DNA from: Nissolia schottii
Lineage: Eukaryota > Streptophyta > Magnoliopsida > Fabales > Fabaceae
DNA length: 64,000 nt
Direction of reading: 5' to 3'
NCBI GenBank assembly: GCA_003254905.1
Contig: QANU01064559.1
Location: 980,088 to 1,044,087 of the forward strand
The notes below the pieces were generated by a model, which ran no database searches, was not told the origin of the DNA, and saw only the letters and a list, made by a program, of their open reading frames with translations. Below are positions 17,457 through 28,667 of this stretch, one piece after another. The translations under genes and the position numbers were made by a program. Positions within the stretch are counted from its first letter, which is position 1, and each line of letters opens with the position of its first letter.

Positions 17457-19500
17457 TTCGTGTGGTTTTCTTCTTTTGGAGAGAAATGTTAATCGCCTGA
17501 AGAATTTTCTGTCATTTTGGGCGTGTTTGACGAGAAAGAAATTGAATGGAAAAAGAAAAAAGAGAAACAAAATACAATTTCCTCTGCAAAACTGGGGAGG
17601 GAGGGAGGCGAAGGATTCACGTTTTCGCCTGAGAAATTTTTTTCAAAAAACTTTTTTTTAATTATTTGAATTTAAATTTAGTTAGTCGCTGTGATTTTTT
17701 GTTTTTGAGAAATAAGTAAGAGAAACGGAGAGAAATGAGAGAGTACGAGCAAATGCAGGTCATAGTTTGTTATGTTTTTTCAGGGGAAAAAATGGCTCGA
17801 TTAAAATTTCTACTATGGATCTATTTTGTTGAAATAGCTAAATAATATTTTTTATTGGACTTAAATAATATATCTTATTTGCCAAATTGTGTATCCACCA
17901 CTTTTATCTTAAGTTGAAAAATTGAAAGATTAGAGATTGAGAGGGAGTTAAAAGATCGCTCCAACGAAACTGGTTGAAATAAAGTGACATTTTCCGTTTC
18001 TTACGTAAAGGTTTTGGCCATGCAAATTAAATTAATCACAAACTAATAATCTTCATATAGTACTAATAATTTCCTTAGGAAAAAAGAACAAAGTTATTGG
18101 GTCTAGTGCAAACAACTTTAAGCTTACAATATGTCTGATGTCTAAAACAACCAAATCTTTGTCAAAAATTAAGCGAAGCATGTTGATCCTCTTTCTTAAT
18201 AATTTTTTTTTTAATTAGCCCCCTCTATCTAAATATAAACATATCATTCTTAAACACTCACAATAAAACTCACTTTTATTATAAATAATATGTTAAATTT
18301 GTGTGAGTAAGACTTTCTCTCCTCTCCCCAGATAACTAGTGCTAAGTCTACCAAATAAATAATTATATTTGCATTACAAATATACATTTTTTCCATGTTA
18401 ATTTTTGGATTTAACAAGAAACATTTTCCAATTACTTACTACTTATACTAAATATTAATTTGATTTGTAAAAATAGATTTAAATATTAATAATATTTAAT
18501 TAATTTGATTATTAATACTAACAGCGTAAAGCTTTTTATATTATCATTTAATCAAATCATTTTAAATTCATGTCTTTTTAAATAATGGATAGAAGAGTAA
18601 ACTATTTTAATACTAATTAATTATGATAAACTTGAATTGGCAGGTTTACTATACATTTTCATTGACATATAGAAAGAAAATGAGAGGAAAGAAAATGGAA
18701 GGAAAAAATGTAAAAGAAAAGAATATGAATAGAAAAATATGTTTTCTTTCATATTGTTTGGGTGAGAAGAAAATAGGAGAGAAAATGAAATGACAAGAAA
18801 AAAATAAAAGACATGTAAATGTCATATATAACATTTATTTTTTATGATAAAAGAAAAAATAAGAAGGATAAATATGTAATTTTGCATGATAACCATTACA
18901 AATTCCATTTTCTTCTCATTTTTAAAAAGAAAACTTTTAGTGTGGCCCACCAATTCATTTTCTATCTCCACCCATTTTCTCTTAAACCAAACAAGAGAAA
19001 TTTTTCTTTTCCGTCCATTTTCTTCTCCCTCATTTTCTTTCCTTCCTATTTCTCTTGATCCAAACAATGGATTTATTGATTCTTTAGTTAGCATCATTTT
19101 TCAGCTAATAATGAAAATTTTGATTTCTTAATACACTTTTACAAGAAGTTAAAAGAATTTTACTTCCACCAAATTTTAAGTTTGATACTCTCAACGCGGA
19201 GAAACAACCACGCCTTAATAGATAAAACCAAAGCTTAGGCCTTTCTGCAAGGAGGATTACATTAGCAAAAATAAATATGGTAGGTATGTTGACATCCTTA
19301 GACCCAATCACCATGTAGTGAAAGAAAATGAGAGAAAAACTTAATCTATTTTTGAAGTAAAGTGATTTCATCGTTTAATTAATACAATTAAAATTCATTT
19401 TTACTTTATTGATGCAAGGTAAAAACTGTCGAGACTCTTGTCGATAAAAGTGGAAGTGTTTAACGTTAATTCATAAAAAGCACTTCAAAGAGATGTTTAA
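17457..19500. other. LPEAT1 upstream region and gene-free stretch
   Basis: About 300 bp upstream of the LPEAT1 start (17457-17760) is the likely promoter and 5' UTR; it holds purine-rich tracts but no clear TATA box. The rest is AT-rich. The only structure I see is the foldback cluster at about 18655-19080. Confidence 0.4.
18655..19080. repeat. Foldback cluster of GAGAAAATG / CATTTTCTC modules
   Basis: The modules TTGTTTGGGTGAGAAGAAAA and AGAAAGAAAATGAGAGG lie on the left. Inverse forms lie on the right (CATTTTCTCTTAAACCAAAC; TCTCTTGATCCAAACAATGG). The four related modules pair in opposite orientation, as in nested MITEs of the 'TTGTTTGG' type. Confidence 0.45.
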
Positions 19501-19539
19501 ATAACACCACTCGTAGTAAAATGAATTTTGCCCATGCAA

Positions 19540-19740
19540 CGTCTAGTAGCATATCTAGATCCTCCATTGCAATAAGTCCCAAACATGGAAATCCCCCATG
19601 GGGAGCATGGCCCTCCGTCAGAGGGGCCTTCGGGGACGGAGGGCTTAACAAGCCCCTTTGTCAATTCATGGGGCCAGAGGTACCAGAACAGGGCACAGGG
19701 CTGGCCCTGCATCCCAAGGCCTAATTGACAGGTCTACTGA
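19540..19740. other. GC-rich island with a strong hairpin, origin unknown
   Basis: This island of about 200 bp is far more GC-rich than its surroundings. GCCCTCCGTC (19610-19619) and GACGGAGGGC (19635-19644) form a perfect 10-bp stem with a 15-nt loop, next to the self-complementary CCCCATGGGG (19594-19603). Open frames cross it on both strands (67 aa +, 71 aa -), but none resembles a known protein. Confidence 0.35.
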
Positions 19741-21540
19741 TTCATGCATGCTTGTAACTACTGGATTGTTCCAACGTTTTTCACCCAAAAGAGGAAAGGG
19801 GGGAAAAATGCTTCAAGAAATAATTCCAAAGAGATAAAGGTGGCACAGTGCACTAGACCCCGACCAGGATATGATAAAGATGTAGTAGCACTCAGACTCA
19901 CCTTACTCTAAACAGAACAGATATGGATCTGAAAAAGAAATTAAAATAATAATAATAATTCTTATCTACAACACCACCAACTTGGCATCTTTACACATAG
20001 TAGAGTACTAAATCCTTAAGAGCCAATCTAAATATGATACTATATAAAGAGCAAAACAGTAATATCTCGCAAAACAGTAATATCTCTTCTTTAATCAAGA
20101 AATAAAGAGCAAAACAATATCATTTTACAAGCACTAACAATAAGATACAGTTTCAAAAATATTATAGAATTTTTTTCTTATTTGTATTAGAACATGATAA
20201 GTAGTAGCAACCTGCATGCAGAAGAGAGTTGACTAACTACTTTGAAAGGTGTGCCTTGGGTAAACTGTGTATTGTGCTAATGAAAAAACACAATTTGGCT
20301 AAGAATCAGGTGTCACTATAATGTGTAAAGAAATATACAAGAAGCAATGTATTTGTTAGTGTTATATTCATCCAAAGCACGAAGGGATTAGTATCAAGTA
20401 TAACAGAGGTACACAGTGTTACAATTGAATGAAAGAATTCCAGATAAACAAAGCTCAAAAAGGTACATAATACCCTGAAATAAGCCAGGCATTAAAATGT
20501 ATTCTTCTTTCAATGTCCTTAAGCAATGCAACCCTATAATACTGAACCTTTGTAAAGAAACTGAAAAAAAAAGCTAGCATAATTAAAATTCCATTTGAAA
20601 AATAGCCTTGGGTTATTTTTGCCCCCTTTCGCTGGTAATCAGGAGTCTACAAATTACACAACAGATACTCTCCAATAAGAAACTCCATTCTCCAATATAA
20701 AACTAATAAAATTTGCAATAAACATTCTCCTATAGTGCATGCATGTCCACAAGGAGAAGTAACGAAGTAAAATGCCACTTCCTTCCCACTAGACTAGCCA
20801 TTCCAAATCAAATTTCATAGCCATTGAAATCAATTTTTTTGCCACTTTTCCTTAAACTTTCAGTGTTGCAATGAGTTAAATCAATGGCAAGCTACACTTA
20901 TAACCTGAAGAATCTACACTCTCTATTCATTCAATTTTGCAATTCAATCTGAGCTGTCAACAGAAATCTACAAATTGACCATATAACACAAACACCGCAC
21001 AATTTTGATGCTAATATAAATACTATTTATCTAAACGATAATTATGCAAGTCTTGCAAACTGCAAGATTGTCTCAATCACATAATGTAAAGAATGATAAA
21101 CGGACAAACCATAACAAATAAAATCCAACAAAAAATAAGCTACTATAAAGAATAGAATTATAGACAACTTATTTCTTTCTGGTAACACCAATAACAAGTT
21201 CAGCTCATTTGAACCGAGCATGAGATTGATCCCATTGTACACAGGACATTGTTGTTCTATGTAAATGAATGCGAAGAAACCAAGCACCTTTTTTACTTGG
21301 GTGGTATACTTCAAACATATCTATGTGTGACATTGTGGAAAGAGGATCCTCTAACGAGCAATCACACGTGCAAATTGCACATACCTGGTCATATTCTCAT
21401 TATCAATCAGGTCATGTTAAAAAGGTGAAAAAATCGATAGCGAGAATGACATATGACCAGGTCATGCGCAACTTCGAGAGATCCTCTCCCGAAACTAACC
21501 ACCAAATTTGCAGAAACACCAAAAAAGAACCTAGAATTTG
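19741..21540. other. Gene-free stretch downstream of PEX11A
   Basis: I see no supportable gene or repeat family in this AT-rich stretch. Part of it may belong to the PEX11A 3' UTR or a non-coding transcript, but nothing in the sequence decides this. Confidence 0.3.
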
Positions 21541-21965
21541 AGTAAACCCCTTGCTTTAGTCCTTGAATTTGTGAGCATCAATCATAATAGTCTCCTACTT
21601 TTAAGAATCCTGCTTTCAGGTCCCTAACATAGACTAATTCAACTAACAATAATTCAGTATCAGAGACTAACTTGACTCACAAGAAACCAATATCAGCAAA
21701 CTTAAAATTGAATCAAACTTCCTAAACTATACCTAACCAAAGTAAACCATCACATTAATCCCTGAATTTGGCAACTGACTTTAAATTCATCCTTGAAGTT
21801 TTGGGAATACCTCTCAAGGCCCTTGAAATTGGCAAAAGACGGTCAGGTTCAGTTAGTCCTTCGACATTGGTTAAGTTAACCCCTCTAAGGGACTAACCTA
21901 ACCAACTTTTGGATACTAAAAGGACCTAAGAGCGGACGTCAATCGAATTTGATGGTTTACTCAAA
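21541..21965. mobile_element. MITE, family 1 copy D, 60 bp after the PEX11A stop codon
   Basis: The core at 21739-21964 is bounded by AAGTAAACCATCA and TGATGGTTTACTC, an inverted pair. The interior has CAAAAGACGGTCAGGTTCAG and GGTTAAGTTAACCCC, which parallel copy A. A related half-copy (GAGTAAACCCCTTGC, CCTTGAATTTG) precedes it from 21540, so this may be two insertions in a row. Confidence 0.55.
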
Positions 21966-22024
21966 CCAACTATTATGACCGATGCTTACAAACTCGAGGG
22001 GTTTTACTCCCCACCACCGAAACC

Positions 22025-22822
22025 TCAGCAGGAGACCCAATTCTTGTGCGTGCTAATGAGAGCAGAACACAGGCCCGCTGACGCCAACAACGCCGGCGCC
22101 GAAAACGGTCCCTTCCCATCTAAAATATCATCCAACGCCATCACTGAATCCGCCAAGTCCTGAACGATCGAAAGCCTCTTCATCACCTTCTTCTCCCTCA
22201 CCTTCCTCAGCCTCTCCTCCTCTTCCTCGCAACCAACCCCTCTCAGCACCGAAATCTCCACGCTCGATTTCAAGCACTCCTCGTCCGCGACGATACTCCT
22301 CAAATCCCTAACCTTCAGCGCCACGCTGCCGATGTAGCCGACGAATTCGCACCACGCGCTGATCCTCGTGAAGAAACGGCTCCGTTTCGGATCGATCAAA
22401 CCAGACTTCGACAGCCACACGAATTGCTCGACGAAGTAGTAGATTCCCTCGCCGCCGTATGCGATCAAGGAAAGCAAGAAATCGAAATCGAAATCGAAAT
22501 TGGAATTGGAATTGGGATCGCGTTTGGGGTGCACGCGCGGTGGGGTTAGGGCTCGGAGCGCGTTGAGGTCCTGGACGAATTTGCCGAGGCGGAAGGCCTT
22601 GCGGGAGAGGCCGACGGAGGATTCGAAGGATTTGAGGCGCGTGGAGAGGAGTGGGTTGGAGCCGGTTAGGGTTGGGTTGGAGAGGAGGAGCTTGGTGGTG
22701 TAGCGTGAGATCTTGAGGAGCTTGTCGACGCCGTCGCGCTTGGCGAGGTAGGCTTCGAGGTGGGTGAGGAAGTCTCGTTGGTGTTGTTTGGGTTGTTGCG
22801 GGTTGGGTTGGGAAGAAGACAT
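22025..22822 (-). CDS. PEX11A: Peroxisomal membrane protein 11A (PEX11 family), single exon
   Basis: This uninterrupted frame of 265 aa ends at 22025. The protein matches plant PEX11A along its length: [20 protein letters not shown] near the N-terminus, [36 protein letters not shown], and the C-terminal [12 protein letters not shown]11 proteins sit in the peroxisomal membrane, tubulate it, and start peroxisome elongation and division. The start at 22822 is the first Met of the expected N-terminus ([10 protein letters not shown]). Upstream in-frame sequence to 22996 is a (CAA)-rich 5' UTR reading and lacks family resemblance. A low-complexity DFDFDFD stretch lies in the middle (near 22486-22505); it comes from a short tandem repeat and extends the region before the conserved LLSLIAYGG. 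Members are about 230-250 aa, so this one is slightly long. Confidence 0.95.
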   Translation of the reverse strand: MSSSQPNPQQPKQHQRDFLTHLEAYLAKRDGVDKLLKISRYTTKLLLSNPTLTGSNPLLSTRLKSFESSVGLSRKAFRLGKFVQDLNALRALTPPRVHPKRDPNSNSNFDFDFDFLLSLIAYGGEGIYYFVEQFVWLSKSGLIDPKRSRFFTRISAWCEFVGYIGSVALKVRDLRSIVADEECLKSSVEISVLRGVGCEEEEERLRKVREKKVMKRLSIVQDLADSVMALDDILDGKGPFSAPALLASAGLCSALISTHKNWVSC

Positions 22823-22990
22823 TGTTGTTGTTGTTGTTGTTGGTGTTGATGAGGTGATTGGGGGAAAGAAAGTGTAGCTGGGATCCCAGGAATGGCTGGG
22901 GCAGTGCCTGCCTGCGACCCAAGTATTGAATTTTGCATAATTTAAATTTTTAAGGTAGAATTTAAGAAGCACAAATACTTTGTCATACTG
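22823..22990 (-). promoter_or_regulatory. PEX11A 5' UTR and proximal upstream region
   Basis: A run of (GTT)n on the + strand, i.e. (CAA/AAC)n in the transcript, directly precedes the start codon (22823-22850), a common form of plant 5' leader. Sequence beyond 22990 turns abruptly AT-rich. No clear TATA box was recognised. Confidence 0.35.
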
Positions 22991-25470
22991 TGGCATTGAC
23001 GTTAAAAGCGTTTAAAAAATTTTATGATTAGTAATGTATGAGTTATATAAGATTTTTTTAATTGTACAAAATATATTAAATACTAATTAATTTATAATAA
23101 TATACACTCTTACAAAATTAACATATGACATCTTGAATTTTTTTATATTTTAAAAATGATTTAAAAAATAAATTAGTAATTTGATATCAATCAATAAAAA
23201 TATTAAGAGTTTATTATAAATATTTAATTTTATACCTTTATATATTTTATCTGTATTTTGTAAAATTTTAAAATTAATATGTCATCATGGGTCATGTCGT
23301 GTCTCATGTTTGTGTTAATGTTCATGCTTCTTAGGTTAAAATAAATATTAGAGGGCATGCTCTTGAAATTGTAAGTTTTTGAAATTTAAATTTTAACTTT
23401 TACTTTTGAGATTGTGAGTTGTTATGGGCGCAAGCCCAATGAATTAAGTCGACAACAAGGGGAAATTGGACCGTGGTTCCTCACATGCACTTATTGACCC
23501 AGGGGACTAGCCTCGAGCGCTTGTGCAATGACGGGGTCACCAAACAAGCTCAAAAGGAGGGCAGCTTACCAGTTGTACCTAGTGCCTGAGACCTGCGGTC
23601 TAACTTGGCCGAACGCAGCCAAGTTGATGGTGACATGTCCTCATGAACATGTCCAACAACAACACAACTAACTTCGAAGTAAACAAGATAGTTAGCCTCT
23701 GATATAATTGGAATAACAATTCAAGCTCTACAAAGTTTTTAGGTCTAACTTAATTGTAAAAATACAATGATCTAAGGTTACAAAGTATCATTTATTCTAA
23801 ATTTATAATAATCACAAAAAAATGTTGCTTACGCGTACACCCCACCGCCACTAAAGAGCACAACGTTGGAGCTTTAGTCAAGCACCTCCTCTTTCATCTA
23901 ATGCGTTTAGACAACTTCGTTTCTCATTCAAATTACTCTAAAACATGTATCATATGTCACGTTAATCATTTTAGTTTGTTATTATTCACAAATTTAAAAA
24001 TTAACTTGATTTATGACTTTGAATTTTAATGATTAAAAAATCAGACTTTGAATTTTGATGATCAAATGACTCGCACTTACAATTTTAAAAATCAAAACAA
24101 GGATAAGTTATTAATTTTTATTAGAGACATTTATTTATTTGAGCAAAATTTAATACTAACCAATTTAAGGATATGTTCTTTAATTTAAATTAAGGGTTTG
24201 CTAACAAGTGTTCTAAGAGTAATTGTTAAGGACCCCCAAAATATAAATCTTTTTTTATTTTTTCTTTACATCCAATGGATTGGAAATTTGAAATACTTAG
24301 AATGTGTTTGGTTTCAGTTTTCATCTCTAAAAGTAAAAAACTGTAAAATCTAATTTTCTATTTTCATTTTCAATTTTCACCGATTCTTTCACAACATCCT
24401 AAAAATAAAAAATATTAGAAATAAAAACTGAAACCAAACACACCGTTATGTTTTTAATAAAACATTGTATATTTTGATTCTTTAGGGTACTTGTTAACTA
24501 TTTTCTTTAAATTAATTTGTTTGTATGAAAACATTTAGACAAAGGAAAAACTCCAAATTCAAACGATTTCAACCTCATCGAATACTTACAAACCTTATAA
24601 ATCTTCCTCTAAACCTAAACTCAAATCATGATGCTCCTGCATAATGGACAGGCAACCTAACATATTAGATAGATTTTGGATTACATTTTAACGTAATTTT
24701 TAATTCCAAATCACAATTTGAACAGAATTGGTAAAAGAAAAGTTTCTTTTAATTTAAATTAAATGATAATTTATAAAATTAATATTTGATTGTTTCAAGC
24801 AATTAGATTCTGTAAACAAAGTAGATGAAAAATAATAGTGCTAAAAAAAGTTTTATCTTTATGATTAGCTATAACCAAATTAGTTTAGAGGTAAAGTGGG
24901 TAGTTCCATTTCTTTTTAGATGAATACCAACTACATAATTACAAAAGTATTGAACTATATAAAAAATTTGTATGCGCATGGGTACAAGTGTTTCTCATAT
25001 AGTCAAGGAATTTGTTACCGTCCCGGCTGTACGCTTGATCACTTTCACGGTTGAGTACTTGAATGGTACAAACAATTTTGTGGGGACGGTCGTGTCCTGC
25101 ATTATGATTGATGAGTTTGTTTTTTTATTTTTATTTTTTTTATTATTATTATTATTATTTATAAACCGATGAGTATGGTTCTTTTTAAATTGCCGGTATA
25201 TTTTAAAAAAAAAATAGAAGAAAAAAATTATCATATTTCCTAGATATATATTCATATTTTATTAAATCTTAATCTTTTTTATTTTAATAATAATTGCCAT
25301 TAGTATTCATCGTTTATAATATATTTTATATCATCAAAATTGATTCTTAAAAACTAAGGGTAAATTAACATTAAAAACTTTAAAAGCTAATTTAGTTCTT
25401 AACCAAAAAAATAATAATAACTTAGTTTCTATCAATTTCAAACACAAATTAAATTAGTCTATTTATACTT
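22990..25470. other. Gene-free AT-rich stretch with a GC-richer block
   Basis: No gene is supported. A GC-richer block at 23420-23680 (GGGCGCAAGCCCAATG, CGAGCGCTTGTGCAATGACG, GGCCGAACGCAGCC) looks like a fragment of an LTR or other retroelement, but no coding domain or paired terminus is visible. A stretch at 23930-24110 is repeated at 32900-33060. An open frame at 24972-25172 on the + strand was not recognised and ends in a T-rich tract. Confidence 0.3.
24302..24443. mobile_element. MITE with TIR TGTGTTTGGTTTCAGTTTT
   Basis: The left terminus TGTGTTTGGTTTCAGTTTT (24303-24321) is exactly complemented by AAAACTGAAACCAAACACA (24424-24442). The element is about 142 bp with an AT-rich core and no reading frame. 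Its terminus resembles the nested insertion at 57607-58045. Confidence 0.65.
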
Positions 25471-25480
25471 AATCACATTT

Positions 25481-26952
25481 CACTATAAGAAAAACGCTCA
25501 TTATCATTAGAGTTACCGTCAGTTTTTTTTTTTATTACTGTCGAATTTTTTGCTTTTTGTCGGACTTACCGTCAGCAAGAACACCAATGGTAATAGCCTC
25601 AATAGAAACTTATTACTATCAGATTTATATAGCCGAGGTAATTAGCATCAGTGATGACCAACAGTAATGGCAATCGAGGAACTAAACCGTTTACCGTCAA
25701 CTATAACCGATGGTAATAATATTAATATTTTATTCTATCTTTCGTCGGTTAATTCCGACGATAATTTGAATATATTTTTTACATAATTACATAAATTTTA
25801 AAAAAAATATTATTCTAAATTTCATTCCATTCCATTTCCAATTCCTTAACACACAAAACTCAAACTAATGCACATCACAACATCCGAACTAATGCGCATC
25901 CATCATTTCATACATCTGAATTTTATTTCATACCAAAAAACAACATCCATCATTTGTGAACACACAAACTCAAACTAAGATATTATAGCAAAATTTCCTA
26001 GAAGCAAGTTATGAAAAGCATACAACACCTTACGGCTAGAAAAAGAAGAAAAGATTAGAGTACTTACAGGAGAATGAAGGAAACAGAAATGGTGTGTAGT
26101 GTGACGTTGGTGATGCAACAACAACAATGAAGCCTTTAGGAATCCAACAAACACTTGAAGAACGAAGTTTAGAATAATGAGCAATTTTTGCAAGGAAAAA
26201 GAGACATTGGTTTTCATAAATAGAATGAAGAATGAAGAGTTTTTCGAATGAAGGGAAAGAAGGAGAGGAGAGGAAAAGAGAGAATAGGAGAAGAGAAGAG
26301 AAAGAAGAAATATTCAGATATGGTGTGCTGTGGGAGAGTGAAATGCGTTTAAGTAAGTTTTCAGAACATTGCCATTGGTAATTACCGACGGTAACTAGAG
26401 ATAGTCCAACTATAACCGCTTTATCATGCTTCGTTTAATTTAAAGGATTACCGTCGGCTTTGTGACAAACATTCTGAAAGTACAAAAAAAGTGGCGTGGT
26501 AATCTTGGCAAATTTCCACTTTTGTTACCGTCGGATGTTTTCGACGGTAAAGCTGATGGTAATTACACTGACCACCAAAAAACGTGTGCATGCGAAAATG
26601 TGTGTACAGAAAAACATAGGCATGGGAAAATGTGCGAAAGAGTTTGAGGTTCTGACAGTAATTGGTTCAATGTTACAACTGTTAAGGAAATGTGTCTCTT
26701 CAGATTCAGACCCTATTACTGTCGGATATGGTCGACGGTAAGTCTCTTGCCTAACGACGCGCCACTTGGCGCCAACTATTATCATCAAAATTATTGTCGA
26801 GTTCTTGTTTCCGACGGTAATAGTGACCAAAATTAATCCGGTTCGCCTTAAATGCATTTATTGTCAGATTTTTTCATTTTTTTTACGGTAATACTGTCAG
26901 ATGGCTTTTCAACAATAATATAATGATGATAATATGCTATTTTCTAGTAGTG
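25481..26952. mobile_element. Non-autonomous CACTA (En/Spm-type) element, 1,472 bp, with TSD
   Basis: The left end is CACTATAAGAAAAACGCTC. The right end, read in reverse complement, is CACTACTAGAAAATAGC. A 3-bp duplication TTT flanks both sides (25478-25480 and 26953-26955), as expected for CACTA transposons. The subterminal regions carry many copies of TTACCGTC(A/G)G and its inverse CGACGGTAA, the usual dense transposase-binding motif pattern. The interior has no recognisable transposase, so it would need an enzyme supplied from elsewhere. The open frames inside (25975-26217 -, 26462-26741 +, 26525-26857 -) are not recognised as proteins. Confidence 0.88.
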
Positions 26953-27351
26953 TTTCATAAATGCTCTGTTTTGGTTTTACAAAGCTGGGACCCACATTTG
27001 AGATGAATTCTACTTGTTCTACCATACCAAATTAAACTTACAAAATGATTGAGGCACACTAAATTCCTTGTCACTGTATTGTCACTATTAGTATTATACC
27101 TACAATTAATATAATTTGTACTTGTTACTGATCTCATCATGTGTGATTAACCCCAACTCCAACGATAGAACAAATCCTCACGCAGCCTTCGTCAATTCTT
27201 CATTGATTTTTTATTCTTTCTCTTTTCGTCGTCATCATCATCCTCATCAGTGTGACTCATTCTTTGCAAACTCATCATTGCATAGCATTGTTCGATTTGT
27301 TCATCACCATTTTTTGTACATCATTCATCATTCTTTATCCAAATTTCATAC

Positions 27352-27387
27352 ATGGAATCTCCAGATCAAAGAGGGGATGAACAAGGT
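27352..27387 (+). other. Possible first exon remnant of a transposon gene
   Basis: An ATG at 27352 opens a short reading MESPDQRGDEQ. It runs into a good splice donor (AACAAG then GTATTG, donor at 27386). The leader upstream is CT- and CAT-rich like a 5' UTR, and the minisatellite begins in what would be the intron. The acidic MES-D-RGD start reminds me of FAR1-related transposase genes of legumes, but no downstream exon was found. Confidence 0.25.
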
Positions 27388-27424
27388 ATTGTTCTTTTAA
27401 TTGTTTCTGATATCAAGTTCAAAA

Positions 27425-28145
27425 TTGCGTGAATCATCGACTAATTTGTGTTAACTGAGTCATATGTTTGTATACGTATGTTGTATATGTTTGTGTACTA
27501 AAATGGTAAAAGTTTGTGCAATCATCATTCATCTTAATTGCTCACAGGATAATTTGTGTTAATTGTGTTATATGTTTATGCACTCTTGTTGTATATATTT
27601 GTGCAGAAAATGATAAAAGTTTGTGCACTGTCCATTCTTCCCAATTGCTCACAGAATAAGTTGTCTTAATTGTGTCATATATTTTTGTGCATGCATGTTC
27701 TACATGTTTGTGCACTTTAATGATAAAAGTTTGTGTGCTACTCATTCCTTTTAATTGCTTCCATAATAATTTGTGTTAATTACGTCATATCTTTGTGCAC
27801 GCATGTTGTACATGTTTGTACACTAAAATAGTAAAAGTTTGTGTACCACTCATTCATCTTAATTGATCATAGAATAATTTGTGTTAATTGCGTCATATGT
27901 TTGTGCACTAAAATGGTAAAATTAAGTTTGTCACCTCTCATTTATCTTAATTGTTCACAAAATAGTTTGTGTTGGTTGCGTCATATGTCTGTGCACTCTT
28001 GTTGTACATATTTCTGCAATATAATGGTAAAAGTTTGTGTACTACTCATTATCTTAATTGCTCACATGATAAGTTGGGTTAATTGCGTCATATGTTTGTG
28101 CATGCAATTTCTACGTGTTTGTGCAATTTAATGGTAAAAAGTTTG
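27425..28145. repeat. Minisatellite, unit about 112 bp, about 6-7 imperfect copies
   Basis: The unit recurs with the landmarks AATTGCTCACA, ATAATTTGTGTTAATTG, CGTCATATGTTTGTGCA, TTGTACATGTTTGTGCA and ATGGTAAAAGTTTGTG. Copies begin near 27430, 27536, 27648, 27760 and 27868, with shorter ones after that. The copies differ by point changes and small deletions. Frames that cross it are short and not conserved between units. Confidence 0.85.
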
Positions 28146-28667
28146 TGTACATGAAAATTCATGTGTGCAAGCGAATGATTTATGCCAAAATTAGAGAAGC
28201 GTGAACAGTTTACGTAAAAATCATGTGTGCATGCACGTGGAAGATGGAGTAAGAATTGTGCATGAAGAATATGGTTGGGAAGTTTATAGATGGGCATTGG
28301 GCAGATTAAAATCGTGGGTGACTATACAATTACATGTAACAACATTAATTAAACTTGTAAGGTCATAAAATGCCAAAACTGTTGGACCATCTTAACGCGG
28401 GAGCTTCGTGTGCACGAAAGAGAGTATGCATGTTCCGATTGTCAGAAGGCGATCATATTTAAAAATTTTAATAAGACCCACACCTTATTATTTGACATAC
28501 ATATTTAAAAATTTTAATAAAACCTACACTTTATTAAAATATAATGCGATGATAAATAATATTATATGAGTTGACAGAGACACCATGTCCCTCCTAACAT
28601 AAAAAACAATTAACATTTTTTATTTTAGCTATTATTTTCATTTAAACCATGCATGGCAAATTGTCCA
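28146..28667. other. Gene-free stretch after the minisatellite
   Basis: A stretch at 28150-28300 continues the phrase CATGTGTGCA with inverted forms (GTGTGCATGCACGTGG) and may be the end of the same repeat block. A 36-bp AT-rich direct repeat (ATATTTAAAAATTTTAATAA) occurs at about 28458 and 28500. No gene is seen. Confidence 0.35.

Noticed and set aside
22308-22938. Arg/Pro-rich 204-aa and Ser/Thr-rich 90-aa minus frames in PEX11A
   Set aside because: Alternative frames of the PEX11A exon with low-complexity translation.
27425-28145. CRISPR-like array of regular repeats
   Set aside because: The units are directly adjacent, diverged, about 112 bp long and lack spacers; this is a plant minisatellite.
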